DNA of 64,000 bases, taken from contig NC_018664.1 in NCBI RefSeq assembly GCF_000299355.1, positions 1,051,115-1,115,114 on the forward strand. The letters run 5' to 3'. The notes beneath the pieces were generated by a model. That model was given only the letters and a program-made list of their open reading frames with translations. It made no database searches and was not told where the DNA came from. Origin of the DNA: Gottschalkia acidurici 9a (GTDB taxonomy: Bacteria; Bacillota; Clostridia; Tissierellales; Gottschalkiaceae). Position numbers and translations under genes: made by a program. This document shows positions 63,961 through 64,000 of this stretch, one piece after another (the stretch's first letter is position 1; each line of letters begins with the position of its first letter).

Positions 63961-63999
63961 AAATAAAAGAGACTACTTAAAGTAGTCTCTTTTATTTTT
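63961..63999 (+). terminator. Terminator of the spoVA operon
   Basis: Seventeen-base arms, aaataaaagagactact and its complement, enclose taa and run into ttt at the window end. Confidence 0.9.
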
Positions 64000-64000
64000 T

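Noticed and set aside
1-64000. CRISPR array, prophage, rRNA operon or integrative element
   Set aside because: No regularly spaced repeats, phage structural genes, integrase or rRNA sequence were seen. The only mobile DNA found is the IS982 remnants.

Overview
The window reads as chromosomal DNA of a low-GC (roughly 30% GC by eye), anaerobic, endospore-forming member of the Clostridia. The pointers are spoIIAA-spoIIAB-sigF followed by spoVAC-spoVAD-spoVAE, a spoVB homologue, a complete six-gene Rnf complex, a maf-radC-mreBCD-PBP2 cell-shape cluster, and frequent TTG starts behind strong Shine-Dalgarno sequences. A Tissierellales/Peptostreptococcales-type organism is my best guess, but no rRNA is present to settle it. 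Most genes lie on the plus strand.

Layout. 0-13.3 kb: spoVB (partial, minus), a divergent folD, small genes and one broken gene, a PHP phosphatase, lpdA, a diacylglycerol-kinase-like gene with a LacI-type regulator, a DUF896 protein, cheW, an M18 aminopeptidase, a LysR regulator, tRNA-Leu(CAA) and a DUF457 membrane protein. 13.5-14.4 kb: a vanZ-like pseudogene of different base composition. 15-24 kb: polA-coaE-lytic transglycosylase-nicotinate phosphoribosyltransferase-peptide-binding lipoprotein (frameshifted), tRNA-Leu(GAG), an SDR dehydrogenase, a frameshifted membrane-anchored gene and a degenerate duplicated fragment. 24.3-29.4 kb: rnfCDGEAB. 29.6-37.8 kb: a NusG-II protein, a Gx transporter, maf, radC, mreB, mreC, mreD and a very large class B PBP. 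37.8-42 kb: a gene graveyard in which two IS982-family remnants in the same orientation bracket a secreted peptidoglycan-binding protein and its decayed tandem copy, followed by a PhzF remnant.

42-51 kb: a flavodoxin, a YgjP-type metallopeptidase, dinB, two secreted glycosidase-like proteins (the second frameshifted) and an OpuA-type glycine betaine transporter. 51-59 kb: an AI-2E family permease, then a tight cluster of a hydantoinase/oxoprolinase-type protein overlapping a histone-deacetylase-fold amidohydrolase with a C-terminal CxxC/CxxC extension, malQ, a small unknown gene and a fused MEMO/AMMECR1 protein. 59-60.3 kb: divergent small Xre regulators. 60.4-64 kb: the forespore sigma-F operon with a good sigma-H promoter candidate, running into spoVACDE.

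Rnf couples ferredoxin oxidation to ion pumping, and OpuA would import a compatible solute. The mre cluster builds the rod-shaped wall, and the sigma-F/SpoVA block commits the forespore and loads it with dipicolinate. The most distinctive signals are the hydantoinase/deacetylase pair, the divergent FolD, the fused MEMO-AMMECR1 protein without its radical-SAM partner nearby, and a consistent pattern in which four separate genes are broken by what looks like one missing A in an A-run. That pattern should make a reader check sequence accuracy before believing the pseudogenes.
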